From: JBAOHV01 sp963714875
GTDB lineage: Bacteria > Actinomycetota > Acidimicrobiia > Acidimicrobiales > Microtrichaceae
DNA length: 64,000 nucleotides
NCBI GenBank assembly: GCA_963714875.1
Contig: CAVQQI010000011.1
Location: forward strand, 806,001 to 870,000
Direction of reading: 5' to 3'
The notes under the pieces were generated by a model, which had not been told where the DNA came from, did not search any database, and saw only the letters and a list, made by a program, of their open reading frames with translations. Position numbers and translations under genes: made by a program. Numbering within the stretch: position 1 is the first letter of the stretch; every line of letters starts with the position of its first letter. This document shows, one piece after another, positions 18,209 through 27,297 of the stretch.

Positions 18209-18260
18209 CATCAGGGTGAAGGGACGCCCGATCAGGGCGAAGGGACGCCCGATCAGGGCA
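18209..18260. repeat. 21-bp direct repeat, about 2.5 copies, at the 3' end of the ligase gene
   Basis: GATCAGGGCGAAGGGACGCCC recurs at a 21-bp period (two near-exact copies plus a partial copy beginning CATCAGGGTGAAGGG). The last copy runs into the final codons and stop of the lipoate ligase-like gene at 18253. The rest of 18134-18252 shows no gene. Confidence 0.8.
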
Positions 18261-18945
18261 GGTGGAGCAGGAGGTCCTCCACAACGCCCCACCCGACCTC
18301 GGCGCCAGTGCGCTCCAGGTCGGTGACACCGTCCAACAGCGCGGCGCGCAACGTGGGGTGCACCGAGGCGTCGGGGGCCAGCATCGACAGCGTTGCCTCC
18401 GGGTCGAAGCGACGATGAACGACGCATTGGAAACGCGCACCGGCGCGGGTGCGCCGCTGGGAGAGGCCGACCAGCTTGCGGTCGCCCACCGTCACCTCGC
18501 CCGGGCCGGTCGCGGCGAAGCATGCGAGGCGGCCCAGCTGCCGATCGCTCACGGTGCCGTGATGCACCCGCGCGGCGACACCGAACCTGGCGGCCAGCGC
18601 GTCCGCCCACGCGTCACCGACCCACCACGACGACGCCTCGACGTCATCGACCCACAACGGGTCGTCCGCCGGCAGCACGAGGTCGACCCAGACGTGCTCG
18701 CCCGGAAGCAGCAGTACCGCGCCACCGCCCGAGCGGCGCCGAGCGAGTTGGACCTCGGCCGCCTGCAGCGAGGCGGTGTCGACCACCGATACGTCCTGTG
18801 TGCTGCCCAACACGAGCGCGGGCACCGTGGTGTGCATCACCATCAGCGTTCGATCGGCTGGCACCTCCAGGTGATGGAGCGCCTCGGCGGTGCCGGTGTG
18901 GTGCTCGACCCTCCACGAACCACTGGAGAGCGACGTCGGACCCAC
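18253..18945 (-). CDS. Lipoate/biotin protein ligase family protein
   Basis: A 230-residue member of the BPL/LplA/LipB superfamily. The segment RRRSGGGAVLLLPGEHVWVDL matches the RRxSGGGAV signature of lipoate ligases and octanoyltransferases (key part RRSGGGAVLL near residue 71), and GDRKLVGLSQRR holds the lysine that contacts the acyl-adenylate (KLVGxxQ). It probably attaches lipoate or octanoate to E2 or GcvH domains, but whether it is a ligase or a transferase cannot be decided by eye. It starts with GTG six bases after a TACGAT -10 element, so it is likely leaderless. It is outside the dcw operon although on the same strand. Confidence 0.75.
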   Translation of the reverse strand: MGPTSLSSGSWRVEHHTGTAEALHHLEVPADRTLMVMHTTVPALVLGSTQDVSVVDTASLQAAEVQLARRRSGGGAVLLLPGEHVWVDLVLPADDPLWVDDVEASSWWVGDAWADALAARFGVAARVHHGTVSDRQLGRLACFAATGPGEVTVGDRKLVGLSQRRTRAGARFQCVVHRRFDPEATLSMLAPDASVHPTLRAALLDGVTDLERTGAEVGWGVVEDLLLHLP

Positions 18946-18951
18946 CGCCGC

Positions 18952-18957
18952 ATCGTA
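18952..18957 (-). promoter_or_regulatory. -10 element for leaderless lipoate ligase-like gene
   Basis: TACGAT on the minus strand, then exactly six bases, then the GTG start at 18945. This spacing leaves no room for a ribosome binding site and fits the TAnnnT-N6-RTG leaderless signature seen throughout this window. Confidence 0.6.
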
Positions 18958-18965
18958 TGGTCGCT

Positions 18966-19115
18966 GACCACACGATCACGCCGGCTTACGACGAATCGGC
19001 GCCGCCGGACCTGCGCGCTGACGTTGCCAGCACCAGCACCGACCACACGATCACGCCGACTTATGACGAATCGGCGCCGCCCGACCTGCGCGCTGACGTT
19101 GCCAGCACCAGTCGA
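18966..19115. repeat. Two tandem 75-bp repeats in a gene-free gap
   Basis: Copies at 18966-19040 and 19041-19115 begin GACCACACGATCACGCC and differ at only a few bases. An 18-bp piece of the unit (18979-18996, CGCCGGCTTACGACGAAT) recurs exactly, inverted, at 19229-19246. Within it CGCCG and CGGCG arms can pair. The whole gap 18946-19365 (420 bases) holds no convincing gene; it also contains a triplet run of GGC then AGC units at 19289-19316. Confidence 0.85.
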
Positions 19116-19352
19116 GAGCAGCGACCGCTGCCGGGGAGCCGTCACGCTCGGCCTCTCGCTCCCGTCGACGGCTCACTCAGCCGGCAGTTCGGTCGCCGGG
19201 CAGTTCCGCCGAGGATCGGACGCGCGCAATTCGTCGTAAGCCGGCGCAATCCACTCCCCTCCGCTCCCCCGACCTACTTCCCATCCGCCGGCGGCGGCGG
19301 CAGCAGCAGCAGCAGCCCGAGCAACCGCTGCGGCACGCCGTGCGCATCCACG

Positions 19353-19358
19353 TAGTCT
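19353..19358 (+). promoter_or_regulatory. -10 element for the NUDIX gene
   Basis: TAGTCT, then seven bases, then the ATG at 19366, with no Shine-Dalgarno. This is a probable leaderless promoter. Confidence 0.55.
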
Positions 19359-19365
19359 CACTGCC

Positions 19366-19893
19366 ATGCACGCCGACGGAACCGGGTCACGGCGTCGCGC
19401 CGCTCGCGTCGTGGTGTTGGACCCTGCGGACCGCATCCTGCTGATCAACGCCCGCGATCCCTTCCGGAGCGGCGACCACGGCTGGTGGGAGATCCCCGGC
19501 GGCGGGATCGATCGCGGCGAACTGACCCACGACGCGGTGCAGCGTGAACTGTGGGAGGAGGCCGGAATCCGAGATGCGGAGATCGGTCCGTGCGTGTGGA
19601 CCCAGACCGTCCGCTTCACCTTCGCAGGGCTCCGCTTCAACCAGGACGAGTGGGTCCACGTGGCACGCTGCGACGGAACAGCGTCCCGACCCGGCGGCCT
19701 GGAAGCGCTCGAGGCACTCGCGTTCGGCGAGCAACGGTGGTGGAGCATGGACGAACTGCTGGCAGGCCGACCACGGACGATCCCGTACCGCCTCATCGAG
19801 TTCCTGCCGGCCCTCATCGCCGGCGACCACCCCAGCGAGCCCCATGACATCACCCCGCAGGAGCACCACATCCAGGCCTGGCACACACCCTGA
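19366..19893 (+). CDS. NUDIX hydrolase
   Basis: A 175-residue single-domain NUDIX protein that hydrolyses a nucleoside diphosphate linked to another group; the substrate is not predictable. The NUDIX box is complete (GX5EX7REUXEEXGU): GGIDRGE, then LTHDAVQ, then RELWEEAGI, at about residues 45-67. WWEIPGGG precedes it. The flanking strands (RRAARVVVLDPADRILLIN; VWTQTVRFTF; FNQDEWVHVARC) match the fold. It stands alone, divergent from the ligase-like gene and convergent with menC. Confidence 0.9.
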   Translation: MHADGTGSRRRAARVVVLDPADRILLINARDPFRSGDHGWWEIPGGGIDRGELTHDAVQRELWEEAGIRDAEIGPCVWTQTVRFTFAGLRFNQDEWVHVARCDGTASRPGGLEALEALAFGEQRWWSMDELLAGRPRTIPYRLIEFLPALIAGDHPSEPHDITPQEHHIQAWHTP

Positions 19894-19960
19894 GCCGACT
19901 CGGGTGCCGCCGCCGCATGTGGCCGCAACCCGCCGACCAGCCACCAGCCGTCAGCACGAC

Positions 19961-21085
19961 TCAGCGGCCCAGCACCACCTCGTCGACGGTCACCTCCGCG
20001 AGCCGCACCGGATCGGGTGTCCGCCCTGATCCAGCGCCGACGGGTACCAGGAGATCACCGGCTGCATCCACCACGAGCGGCTCGCAGACGTCGGTCGCCA
20101 CGTAGGTGACCGACGGGCCCAGATCGGTCGGCAGCGTGCACCCCGGCATCGCGGCGACCGCTGCAGCGCCGGCACGCCCCACCCCCAGTTCCAACATCCC
20201 GCCGACGAAGGCCGCACGCCCCGCCGTCGCCGTGAGCCGGACGACCGCCGCCGCCGCCGCAACTCCTCCGAGTCGAGCGGGTTTCACCGAGACGACGTCG
20301 ACCGCATCGGCGGCCAGGGCGCTGTGCACCGCATCGGGCGACGTGAGCGACTCGTCCAGCGCCACCGGCGTCCGCAGCTGACCGTGCAATGTCGCCAGCT
20401 CAGCCCATGTGGTCCCGGCAGCGAACGGCTGTTCCAGGTAGGCGAGACCCATGGCATCCACCTTGCGCAGCTGCTCCGGCCGGCCGTAGCTGCCGTTGGC
20501 ATCAGCTGCCAACGGCACGTCACCGACCGCGTCACGCACCGCACGCAGCGGCGCCACGTCGGCACCCGGCGCGATCTTCACCTTCAACATCCGGGCACCG
20601 CCATCCACCTCCGAGCGCGCACGCTCACCGAGCCCATCCAGGTCACCACCCACGTCGGCCAGCACCGCGCACCTGACCAGCGCCGCACGGGTCGCGCCCA
20701 GGTGCTCGACGAGCGACACCTGCGCGGAACGCAACGCCGCGTCGAGTCGGGCATCCGCGAGCGCGCCCACCGCCGCCGTGGCACCCGCCACCAGCGTCGA
20801 ACCTCCGGTCAGCGCAGCAGGACCCAGCGTCGCGACGAGTGCCTGCCACGCCTGATCGGTGGTACCGGTCACGTAGCCCGGCGTGCTCAGGGTTGGACAC
20901 TCCCCCCAGCCGACCACACCATCGGGTCGGGTCCATTCGACCAGCACCACGTCGCGCACGGCCTCCGCTCCGTGCGCCGAGCGGTGGGCACGTACCAACG
21001 GCACGTGGACGCGCACCAGTCGGAGCCGGACCGGCAGCTCGTCACCCGGCCGCTCGCGACCGGGTGGCACATCGGTGGGTTGCAT
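19961..21085 (-). CDS. menC: o-Succinylbenzoate synthase MenC (enolase superfamily)
   Basis: Dehydrates SHCHC to o-succinylbenzoate in menaquinone synthesis. From ATG 21085 the protein has 374 residues. The enolase-superfamily capping domain is followed by a barrel with the KxK catalytic motif in MLKVKIAPG, metal ligands in LAADANGSY (Asp), YLEQPF (Glu) and ALDESLTS (Asp/Glu), and the catalytic Lys in VSVKPARLGG. A longer frame reaches 21136 but would overlap the upstream gene. Dipeptide epimerases share these motifs, so the substrate is inferred from overall similarity; no other men gene lies in the window. Confidence 0.82.
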   Translation of the reverse strand: MQPTDVPPGRERPGDELPVRLRLVRVHVPLVRAHRSAHGAEAVRDVVLVEWTRPDGVVGWGECPTLSTPGYVTGTTDQAWQALVATLGPAALTGGSTLVAGATAAVGALADARLDAALRSAQVSLVEHLGATRAALVRCAVLADVGGDLDGLGERARSEVDGGARMLKVKIAPGADVAPLRAVRDAVGDVPLAADANGSYGRPEQLRKVDAMGLAYLEQPFAAGTTWAELATLHGQLRTPVALDESLTSPDAVHSALAADAVDVVSVKPARLGGVAAAAAVVRLTATAGRAAFVGGMLELGVGRAGAAAVAAMPGCTLPTDLGPSVTYVATDVCEPLVVDAAGDLLVPVGAGSGRTPDPVRLAEVTVDEVVLGR

Positions 21086-21096
21086 GCCGTGACCGC

Positions 21097-21363
21097 TCAG
21101 CTCCGGTGGATCACCGAGGGCCAGGCTCGGCACCACTCCAGGTAGGCGACCAGGTCCTCGCTGCGGGCCGGGCCCGAGCCGTCACCGCCGTAGGCGGTGA
21201 CCATCCGGAAGTGCAGGTAGTCCTTCGAGGGAATCGGAAGGTGCGGTGCTCGACGCCACCATCCCGCCGGGGCCAACCGCAGCAGGACCCGAACGCCGGT
21301 GAACCACAGGTCGGGTCGGCGGAGCAGCGCCAGCACCGTGCGCACATCGAGCAGTGATCCCAT
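21097..21363 (-). CDS. Conserved actinobacterial protein of unknown function
   Basis: An 88-residue protein rich in Trp, Arg and Leu. The pattern FRMVTAYGGDG followed by EDLVAYLEWCR is one I recognise from short uncharacterised actinobacterial proteins. There is no signal peptide or membrane helix. A TACGGT -10-like element lies eight bases before the ATG, so it may be the leaderless first gene of a two-gene unit with menC (11 bases downstream). No function can be assigned. Confidence 0.75.
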   Translation of the reverse strand: MGSLLDVRTVLALLRRPDLWFTGVRVLLRLAPAGWWRRAPHLPIPSKDYLHFRMVTAYGGDGSGPARSEDLVAYLEWCRAWPSVIHRS

Positions 21364-21399
21364 CGGCGCTCACCGTACCGCCGTCACCAGCGCCGCGGC

Positions 21400-22299
21400 T
21401 CACCGCTCGGCAGCGCCACGCCCGACGTGCGCGACCCCGGCCGCGCCCAGCAGCGGGCCGTGGGTGCCACACCCGGTCGGCACGATCCGTGTCGCCCGCG
21501 AGAAGTCCAGTCGCGCGCAGCGCGCCACCTCGGCGTTCGCTGCGTCGAAGAAGGTCTCGCCGAATCCCAGAGCCACCGACCCGGCCACCACCGCCAGCGG
21601 CAGGTCCAGCAGGTTCGCGACCGATCCGACCATCCGCCCGACCAGCCGACCGGTCCGGACGCGCACCGCATGGGACGCCTGGGCGGGAGGCGCCCCGGTG
21701 ACCTCGGCGATCGCGGTGCCCGAGGCCTCGGCCTCCAGACAACCCCGGGCACCGCACGCGCAGCGACGCCCGAGCGGCTCGACGATGACGTGGCCGAGGT
21801 GACCGGCGTTGCCGTCGGCGCCGTCGAGCAGCCGGCCGTCCACGACGATGCCGCCGCCGACCCCGGTCGAGACCACCATCGCCAGGTAGTTCGACCGTCC
21901 GCGGGCCGCTCCCATCCACCCCTCTGCGAGCGCGAGCGCCTTGGCGTCGTTGTCGACGAAGGTCGGCAGCTCGAAGCGCTCCGCCAGGCGCGACCGCAGC
22001 GGGAACCGGCGCCACTGCGCGATGTTCAGCGGCGACACGAACTCGCCGCGCTCGGTCATCGGGCCACCACAGCCGACCCCGATCGCCGTCGGCGCCTCCG
22101 GCGCCTCGGCAATGACCCCGTCCACGAGCGAGGCCAGCGTCGAGAACAGCCCATCGGGTCCGACCCCGTGGGTGGGCGAGCGCGCCTCGGTCACCACATG
22201 CCCATCGGCGTCGATGATCCCAGCGGCCAGCTTCGTCCCGCCGATGTCGATGGCGACCACGGTCGCATCCGCACGGCGGGTCAGATCGATCGCAACCAC
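21400..22299 (-). CDS. ROK family sugar kinase (glucokinase-like)
   Basis: A 299-residue ROK protein. VVAIDIGGTKLAAGIID is the phosphate-1 loop, FVDNDAKALALAE carries the catalytic Asp, STGVGGGIVVDGRLL follows, and GHVIVEPLGRRCACGARGCLEAEASG contains the ROK zinc-binding CxCGxxGCxE. Likely substrates are glucose, N-acetylglucosamine or another hexose. There is no N-terminal DNA-binding domain, so it is an enzyme rather than a ROK repressor. GTG 22299 is chosen because TACTCT lies six bases upstream (leaderless), and the 5' end faces moxR across an 79-base divergent gap. Confidence 0.88.
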   Translation of the reverse strand: MVAIDLTRRADATVVAIDIGGTKLAAGIIDADGHVVTEARSPTHGVGPDGLFSTLASLVDGVIAEAPEAPTAIGVGCGGPMTERGEFVSPLNIAQWRRFPLRSRLAERFELPTFVDNDAKALALAEGWMGAARGRSNYLAMVVSTGVGGGIVVDGRLLDGADGNAGHLGHVIVEPLGRRCACGARGCLEAEASGTAIAEVTGAPPAQASHAVRVRTGRLVGRMVGSVANLLDLPLAVVAGSVALGFGETFFDAANAEVARCARLDFSRATRIVPTGCGTHGPLLGAAGVAHVGRGAAER

Positions 22300-22305
22300 G
22301 CGCGG

Positions 22306-22311
22306 AGAGTA
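22306..22311 (-). promoter_or_regulatory. -10 element for ROK kinase
   Basis: TACTCT on the minus strand, six bases before the GTG start at 22299. It fits the leaderless pattern. Confidence 0.5.
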
Positions 22312-22378
22312 CAGCGGGCGCGCGACTCCGAGCAGGAGTCGTCTGGCAGACTGCACCCCGATCCAAGGAAGGACCCAC

Positions 22379-23344
22379 GTGACCATCACCTCCGAGGACC
22401 GTGCCACCACCCGGACCTTCCAAGAGCTGTTCGACCGCATCTGCAGCAACATCGGCGTGGCGATCCGCGGCAAGGACGAGGTGATCCGGCTGACCGTGAC
22501 CACGCTGCTCGCCGGCGGCCATCTGCTGCTGGAGGACGTGCCCGGGGTCGGCAAGACCTCGCTGGCCAAGGCGCTGGCGCGATCGATCGACGCCCGGTTC
22601 GGGCGGGTGCAGTTCACCCCCGACCTGTTGCCCTCCGACGTCCTCGGCAGTTCGGTGTGGAACCAGGCCGACGGCACCTTCGAGTTCCGACCCGGCCCCG
22701 TGTTCACCCAGCTGCTGCTCGGCGACGAGATCAACCGCGCCTCACCCAAGACCCAGTCCGCGCTGCTGGAGGCGATGGCCGAGGAGCAGGTGACCGTGGA
22801 CGGGACGACCTACCCGTTGCACCGCCCGTTCATGGTGATGGCGACCCAGAACCCGCTGGACCACCACGGCACCTTCCCGCTGCCCGAGAGCCAACTCGAC
22901 CGCTTCCTCATGAAGTTGTCGATCGGCTACCCGGGCCGCGACGACGAGCTGGCGCTGCTGCGCGAACAGGACCACGACCGGACGCTCACCGACCTCACAC
23001 CGGTCGCCACGGCGACCGATGTCCTGGCGATGTCGGAGGCCGCCCGCAACGTCCACGTGGCCGAGTCGCTCGCCGCATACCTGGTCGACCTGGCGGACCG
23101 GTCACGACGTTCAGCACAGCTGGGCCTGGGCATCTCGCCCCGCGCCTCGCTGGGCCTGCTGCGGGCCGCACGGGTCTGGGCCGCGGCCTCCGGACGCAGC
23201 TTCGTCACCCCCGACGACCTGAAGGAACTGGCCCTGCCGGTGCTGGCGCACCGGGTGGTGGTGGGCACCGATGGCCGTCTCAGCGGTGCCACCCCCGAGG
23301 AGAGCATCCTCGAGCTGCTCCGGGCCACGCCGGTGCCGGCCTGA
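22379..23344 (+). CDS. MoxR family AAA+ ATPase
   Basis: A 321-residue AAA+ protein. Walker A is EDVPGVGKTSLAKALA, Walker B LLLGDEINRASPKTQSALLEAM, and sensor 1 MVMATQNPLDHHGTFPLPES; the arginine finger and lid follow. MoxR ATPases act as chaperones that mature or assemble partner proteins, typically with a DUF58 protein encoded next to them, as here. Starts at GTG 22379 with GAAGGA eight bases upstream. DUF58 begins three bases after its stop, so the two are one operon. Confidence 0.95.
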   Translation: MTITSEDRATTRTFQELFDRICSNIGVAIRGKDEVIRLTVTTLLAGGHLLLEDVPGVGKTSLAKALARSIDARFGRVQFTPDLLPSDVLGSSVWNQADGTFEFRPGPVFTQLLLGDEINRASPKTQSALLEAMAEEQVTVDGTTYPLHRPFMVMATQNPLDHHGTFPLPESQLDRFLMKLSIGYPGRDDELALLREQDHDRTLTDLTPVATATDVLAMSEAARNVHVAESLAAYLVDLADRSRRSAQLGLGISPRASLGLLRAARVWAAASGRSFVTPDDLKELALPVLAHRVVVGTDGRLSGATPEESILELLRATPVPA

Positions 23345-23347
23345 TCG

Positions 23348-24535
23348 GTGGGACTCACACGCACCGGCGCGCTGGTCGGCGTCGGTTGCGTCGCTGCGGC
23401 CGGACTCGCGTGGTTGTTCGGCCTGCCCGAGGTCGCCGCGCTCGCAGCTGGCGGTCTGGTGCTGCTCGGGGTGGCCATCCTCTGGGTCCGGGTTCGACGA
23501 CCCCGCCTGGTGATCCAACGCGTCGCTCGCCCCCCACGGCTCGAGGTCGGCGACAGGTGCGAGATCCGGCTCGCGGCACGCAACCCCGCACGTCGGACCT
23601 CCCCGGTGCTGACGCTGGTCGACGAGGTCGGCACGCACGGCACCGCACAGCTGGAGCTCGCGCCGCTCGCCCGCGGCGAGCGATGCGTCGCCACCTACTC
23701 GATGCCCACCTCGCGACGGGGCCTGCACCACGTCGGCCCGCTCACCGCGACCGTCGAGGATCCCTTCGGCCTTGCCCGCCGCACCCGGTACGACGACCAC
23801 CGCCTGTCGGTGATCGTGCTGCCCCGCACCTCGAAACTGCAGACGATGCCCGCCGCACCCGGCGACGAACCCGAGCACGGCACACACGCGCTCACCTCGG
23901 CGTCCACGGTGGACGATGAGTTCGCTGCGCTGCGCGACTACGTGCCGGGCGACGACGTGCGCCGCATCCACTGGCGCTCCACCGCCCGCCGTGGCGCCCC
24001 GGTCGTTCGCCAGTTCGACGTGCCCTGGCAACGACGCACGGTCGTGGTGCTCGACCTGCGCCCGGGTGTCGATGACGAGGCCTTCGAGCGGGCCGTGTCC
24101 GCGGCGGCGAGCGTCGTCGCGCTGGTCGAACGGCGCGACGAGCTGGTCCGGTTGCTCACCACCGGTGGGGCCGATTCCGGTTTCGTTCCGGCCTCGGAAC
24201 ACCGCGACGAGCTCATGGACCGACTGGCGATGATCGTCGCGGTACCCACCGACCGACACCGACCCGCACCGCTGCTGGGCATGCTGGGCCAGCTGTCAGG
24301 CTCCGACGGCGGCCGGGTCGTCACCTGCACCGCGGGATTCAACTCCGCCGACGCGGCGGGTCTGGGTCGGGCCACCCGCCAGATCGGGCTCCACGTGGTG
24401 GTGGCGACCGGCCCGGACGCCCCGGTACCCGAGCTGGCACGAACCGCGGTGGTGCGGGCCGACGGCCGTCGTGAGCTGAGCGACGCGTGGGCCTCGGACC
24501 TCGCTGCCGCCGACGCCGGAGCACGAGTCCGATGA
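23348..24535 (+). CDS. DUF58 domain membrane-anchored protein
   Basis: A 395-residue protein with two N-terminal hydrophobic segments (about 6-22 and 29-46) followed by a beta-rich region and a von Willebrand A-like DUF58 core. The DUF58 signature is LRDYVPGDDVRRIHWRSTAR near residue 197. It is the usual partner of MoxR ATPases and probably sits at the outer face of the membrane. GTG start. It ends in an ATGA overlap with the transglutaminase gene. Confidence 0.92.
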   Translation: MGLTRTGALVGVGCVAAAGLAWLFGLPEVAALAAGGLVLLGVAILWVRVRRPRLVIQRVARPPRLEVGDRCEIRLAARNPARRTSPVLTLVDEVGTHGTAQLELAPLARGERCVATYSMPTSRRGLHHVGPLTATVEDPFGLARRTRYDDHRLSVIVLPRTSKLQTMPAAPGDEPEHGTHALTSASTVDDEFAALRDYVPGDDVRRIHWRSTARRGAPVVRQFDVPWQRRTVVVLDLRPGVDDEAFERAVSAAASVVALVERRDELVRLLTTGGADSGFVPASEHRDELMDRLAMIVAVPTDRHRPAPLLGMLGQLSGSDGGRVVTCTAGFNSADAAGLGRATRQIGLHVVVATGPDAPVPELARTAVVRADGRRELSDAWASDLAAADAGARVR

Positions 24536-26831
24536 GCGCTCCACCGCAACAGCGAGCGGCGCGTCAGGGCGCGTTGGTGGGCGCCGAGGTCGGCCTGCTC
24601 GCGCTCGGCCTGGGCTCGGCGATCAGCTTCACCCGTCTCTTCGAGGACTGGTCGTGGCTCGGCCTCCTGGCGATCCCCGTCACGGTGTCGTGGCTGCTGT
24701 CGCTGCTGCTGCGACGCACGGGAACCGGCGTCGCGCTGTCGAGCGTGGTGCAGACCGGTGTCGCAGTGCTGGTGCTGTCCTGGCTGTTCGCCCCGGACAC
24801 CCTGGCGCTGTTCCTGCCGACGCCCGCGACCTGGACCGCTCTGGCCGCCGAGGTGTCGTCGTCGTTCTCGTCGTTCTCCGAACTGGTCGCGCCGGTCCCG
24901 GCGACCGACGGCTTCCTGTTCGTGATCGGCGCGGCCCTGTGGACCATCGGGACCTTCGCCGACATCGCGGCCATCCGCTACCGGGCACCGGTCCAGGCGG
25001 CGGTCCCCTACGTGGCGAGCTTCGTCGCGGTCGGGATCCTCGCCCGGGACAGCGGACGCACCACCTCTGCGCTCGCGTTCGCGCTCGCTCTGGGCATCTT
25101 CGCGGTCACCCAACAGGCTCTGGGAGCCACCGAGCGGCGTTGGGTGGCTGGCCGGGTGGCGCGGGGCACGGGAGCGGTGTTCAGCGGAGCGCTGGCGATC
25201 GCGCTCGTCGCGGTCATCGGGGCCATGGCGTTCGGGCCGCTGCTGCCCGGCGGTTCCCGACCGGTCATCGACCTGCGCCAGCTCGGCTCGGGAGAGGGCC
25301 CCCGGACGGTCGTCAGCCCCTTCGTCGGCATCCGTTCGCTGCTCGGCGAGCGCAGCGACCAGGTGATGTTCACGGTCCGGGCGGACGACCCGGCCTACTG
25401 GCGGTTGACCTCGCTGGAGCGGTACGACCCCGACCGGCAGATCTGGGTGTCGAGGTCCAGCTTCCGCCCGACCGACGGCGAGCTGCCGCCGACGATGGAC
25501 GCCGAGATCGACAGCCGGCCGTTGCGCCAGGAGTACCGGTTGGAGGCGTTGTCCACCGTCTGGCTGCCGGCGGCCTACGTGCCGCGAACCGTGGACAGCC
25601 CGGCCCCGCTGGGCTTCGATCCGGACTCGGCGTCGCTGTTCCTGCGCGAGCGCGGCAGCGAGAGCGAGCGAGGCCTGCGCTACGAGGTCCAGTCCCAGCT
25701 GCCCGAGCTGGCACCGGTCATCGACTCCGCCGAGGTCGGCCGCACTGCAGATCTCGACCGTGAGTACCTCACGACACCGCCCATCGACGGTGACGCCGAG
25801 GCGCTGCTGGCATCGGTCACCGCCGAGGCCGACGGCCCGTACCAGCAGCTGCTGGCGCTGCAGAACTGGTTCCGCAGCGACTTCACCTACGACGACGGCG
25901 TCGACTTCTCCCAGGAGCCCGACGCGCTCGGTGCCTTCCTGGCGACCCGACGGGGATTCTGCCAGCAGTTCGCGCTCGACCTTCGCGGTGTTCGCCCGAG
26001 CCCTCGGCATCCCCAGCCGTGTCGCGGTGGGCTTCACCCCGGGGGACCCGGTCGCCACCGAGGGCGCCGGCGATGCCGGGTCGGACCCGGGCGCTCCCGC
26101 TGCGGGATCCGAAGGGTCCGTCCCACCCCAGGACGGCTCGGAGTTCGTCGTGCGGGGACGGCACGCCCATGCCTGGCCCGAGGTCCACTTGGACGGCATC
26201 GGCTGGGTGCCCTTCGAACCCACACCGCAACGAGGGAATCCGCAGGCACAGGACTACACCGGCGTCGCCGCCGACCAGGCTCCTGCGCCGTCGGAGCAGA
26301 CTGCGTCGACCACGACCACGTCCGCCGCACCACCGACCTCGTCCCCCACGCCGACCACCTCACCCGATCAGGTCGACGCCACCGGGTCGCCCGAGACCCC
26401 TGCGACGACGTCGGGGAGTACCGGCGACTGGGCGCTGGGGGCAGTGCTGGTGGTCGTGACCCTGGCCCTGGTGGGCGGCTGGGCGTGGTTCGCCGCCCGG
26501 CGTCGACCGGGACGGGCAGGTCACGCCGCCGATGTCCACGATGCCGCTGTCGCCGCCTCCTGGGCCGACGCGATCCGGGCGCTGCGGCTGATCGACCTGC
26601 AACCCGGCCCGTCGGAGACACCGGTCGAGTTCGCGCTACCGAGCCGATGCCTCGCTGGCCGCGGTCTCGCTGCGCCCGCTCGCCATGGCCGAGACACGGC
26701 GGCGCTTCGGGCAGCAGGCCGCGTCGGCCGCCGACGTCGAGATGGCACACGACACCGCAGCCCGGGTCGTCGAGCAGGTGCGGGACATCACCACCCGCCG
26801 CCAGCGGGTGACCGCCCGCCTGACACGCTGA
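24532..26831 (+). CDS. Transglutaminase-like membrane protein (TgpA/DUF3488-DUF4129 type), two frame breaks
   Basis: A polytopic protein of 765 residues after correction. The N-terminal half has about six membrane helices (residues 15-240), then an extracytoplasmic transglutaminase-like domain with GFCQQFA (catalytic Cys), ARALGIPSRVAVGF, HAWPEV (catalytic His) and a Thr/Pro/Ser-rich linker, a last membrane helix (WALGAVLVVVTLALVGG) and a cytoplasmic DUF4129-like tail. The frame breaks once near 25977, in the middle of the catalytic motif, and again near 26636; one extra base at each site explains both, and the total then divides by three exactly. It completes the moxR-DUF58-transglutaminase operon. 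The natural substrate is unknown. Confidence 0.88.
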
Positions 26832-26839
26832 GGGGGCTG

Positions 26840-27221
26840 CTACTCCTCGTCGGGACGGCGCAGACGCTCCCGGGCCTTGGTGCTGGCGTTGTTGAAGTAG
26901 TCCTTCAACCCTCCGCCCCGCATGGCCTGGGTCGCATCGTTGATGCCCGCCGCGGCCGAGACGGCGGGCATTGGTCTCGACGAACAGCGCCGTGCCGACC
27001 ATGACCACGAAACCGGCGAACGCAGCGATGTGGCTGACCGTGAGCAGGAAGATCGTCGCAACCAGCGCCGCGATGAAGGCCACGATCCCCCACTTCAGCC
27101 GACGCAACGAGTCGGTGTAGACGGTCGTGGATCCGACCTGACGGGCCAGGTCGGGATCGCTCGCGCGCAGGTTCGCTTCGATCTCGCCAAGGATCCGCTG
27201 TTCGTCCTCGGACAGAGGCAT
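26840..27221 (-). CDS. DUF3040 family membrane protein, one frame break
   Basis: Begins MPLSEDEQRILGEIEANL, the DUF3040 N-terminal signature, followed by two hydrophobic segments (about residues 42-60 and 64-80). The frame is lost near 26968 just after ALFVET; in the next frame the protein continues AAAGINDATQAMRGGG and DYFNNASTKARERLRR to a stop at 26840. Removing one base gives 126 residues, normal for this small actinobacterial family. Its function is unknown. Convergent with the transglutaminase gene. Confidence 0.82.
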
Positions 27222-27297
27222 CAGCTACTACCCCCTGGGTACTGCGATTCGCCCATGGTGAGCGCTCGGCGGCCGTTCACGGAAATGATTCCACACC

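Noticed and set aside
18966..19115. CRISPR-like array
   Set aside because: Only two tandem 75-bp copies with no spacers between them and no cas genes.
21400..22299. ROK-type transcriptional repressor
   Set aside because: The N-terminal winged-helix domain of ROK repressors is absent; the protein begins at the kinase phosphate loop.
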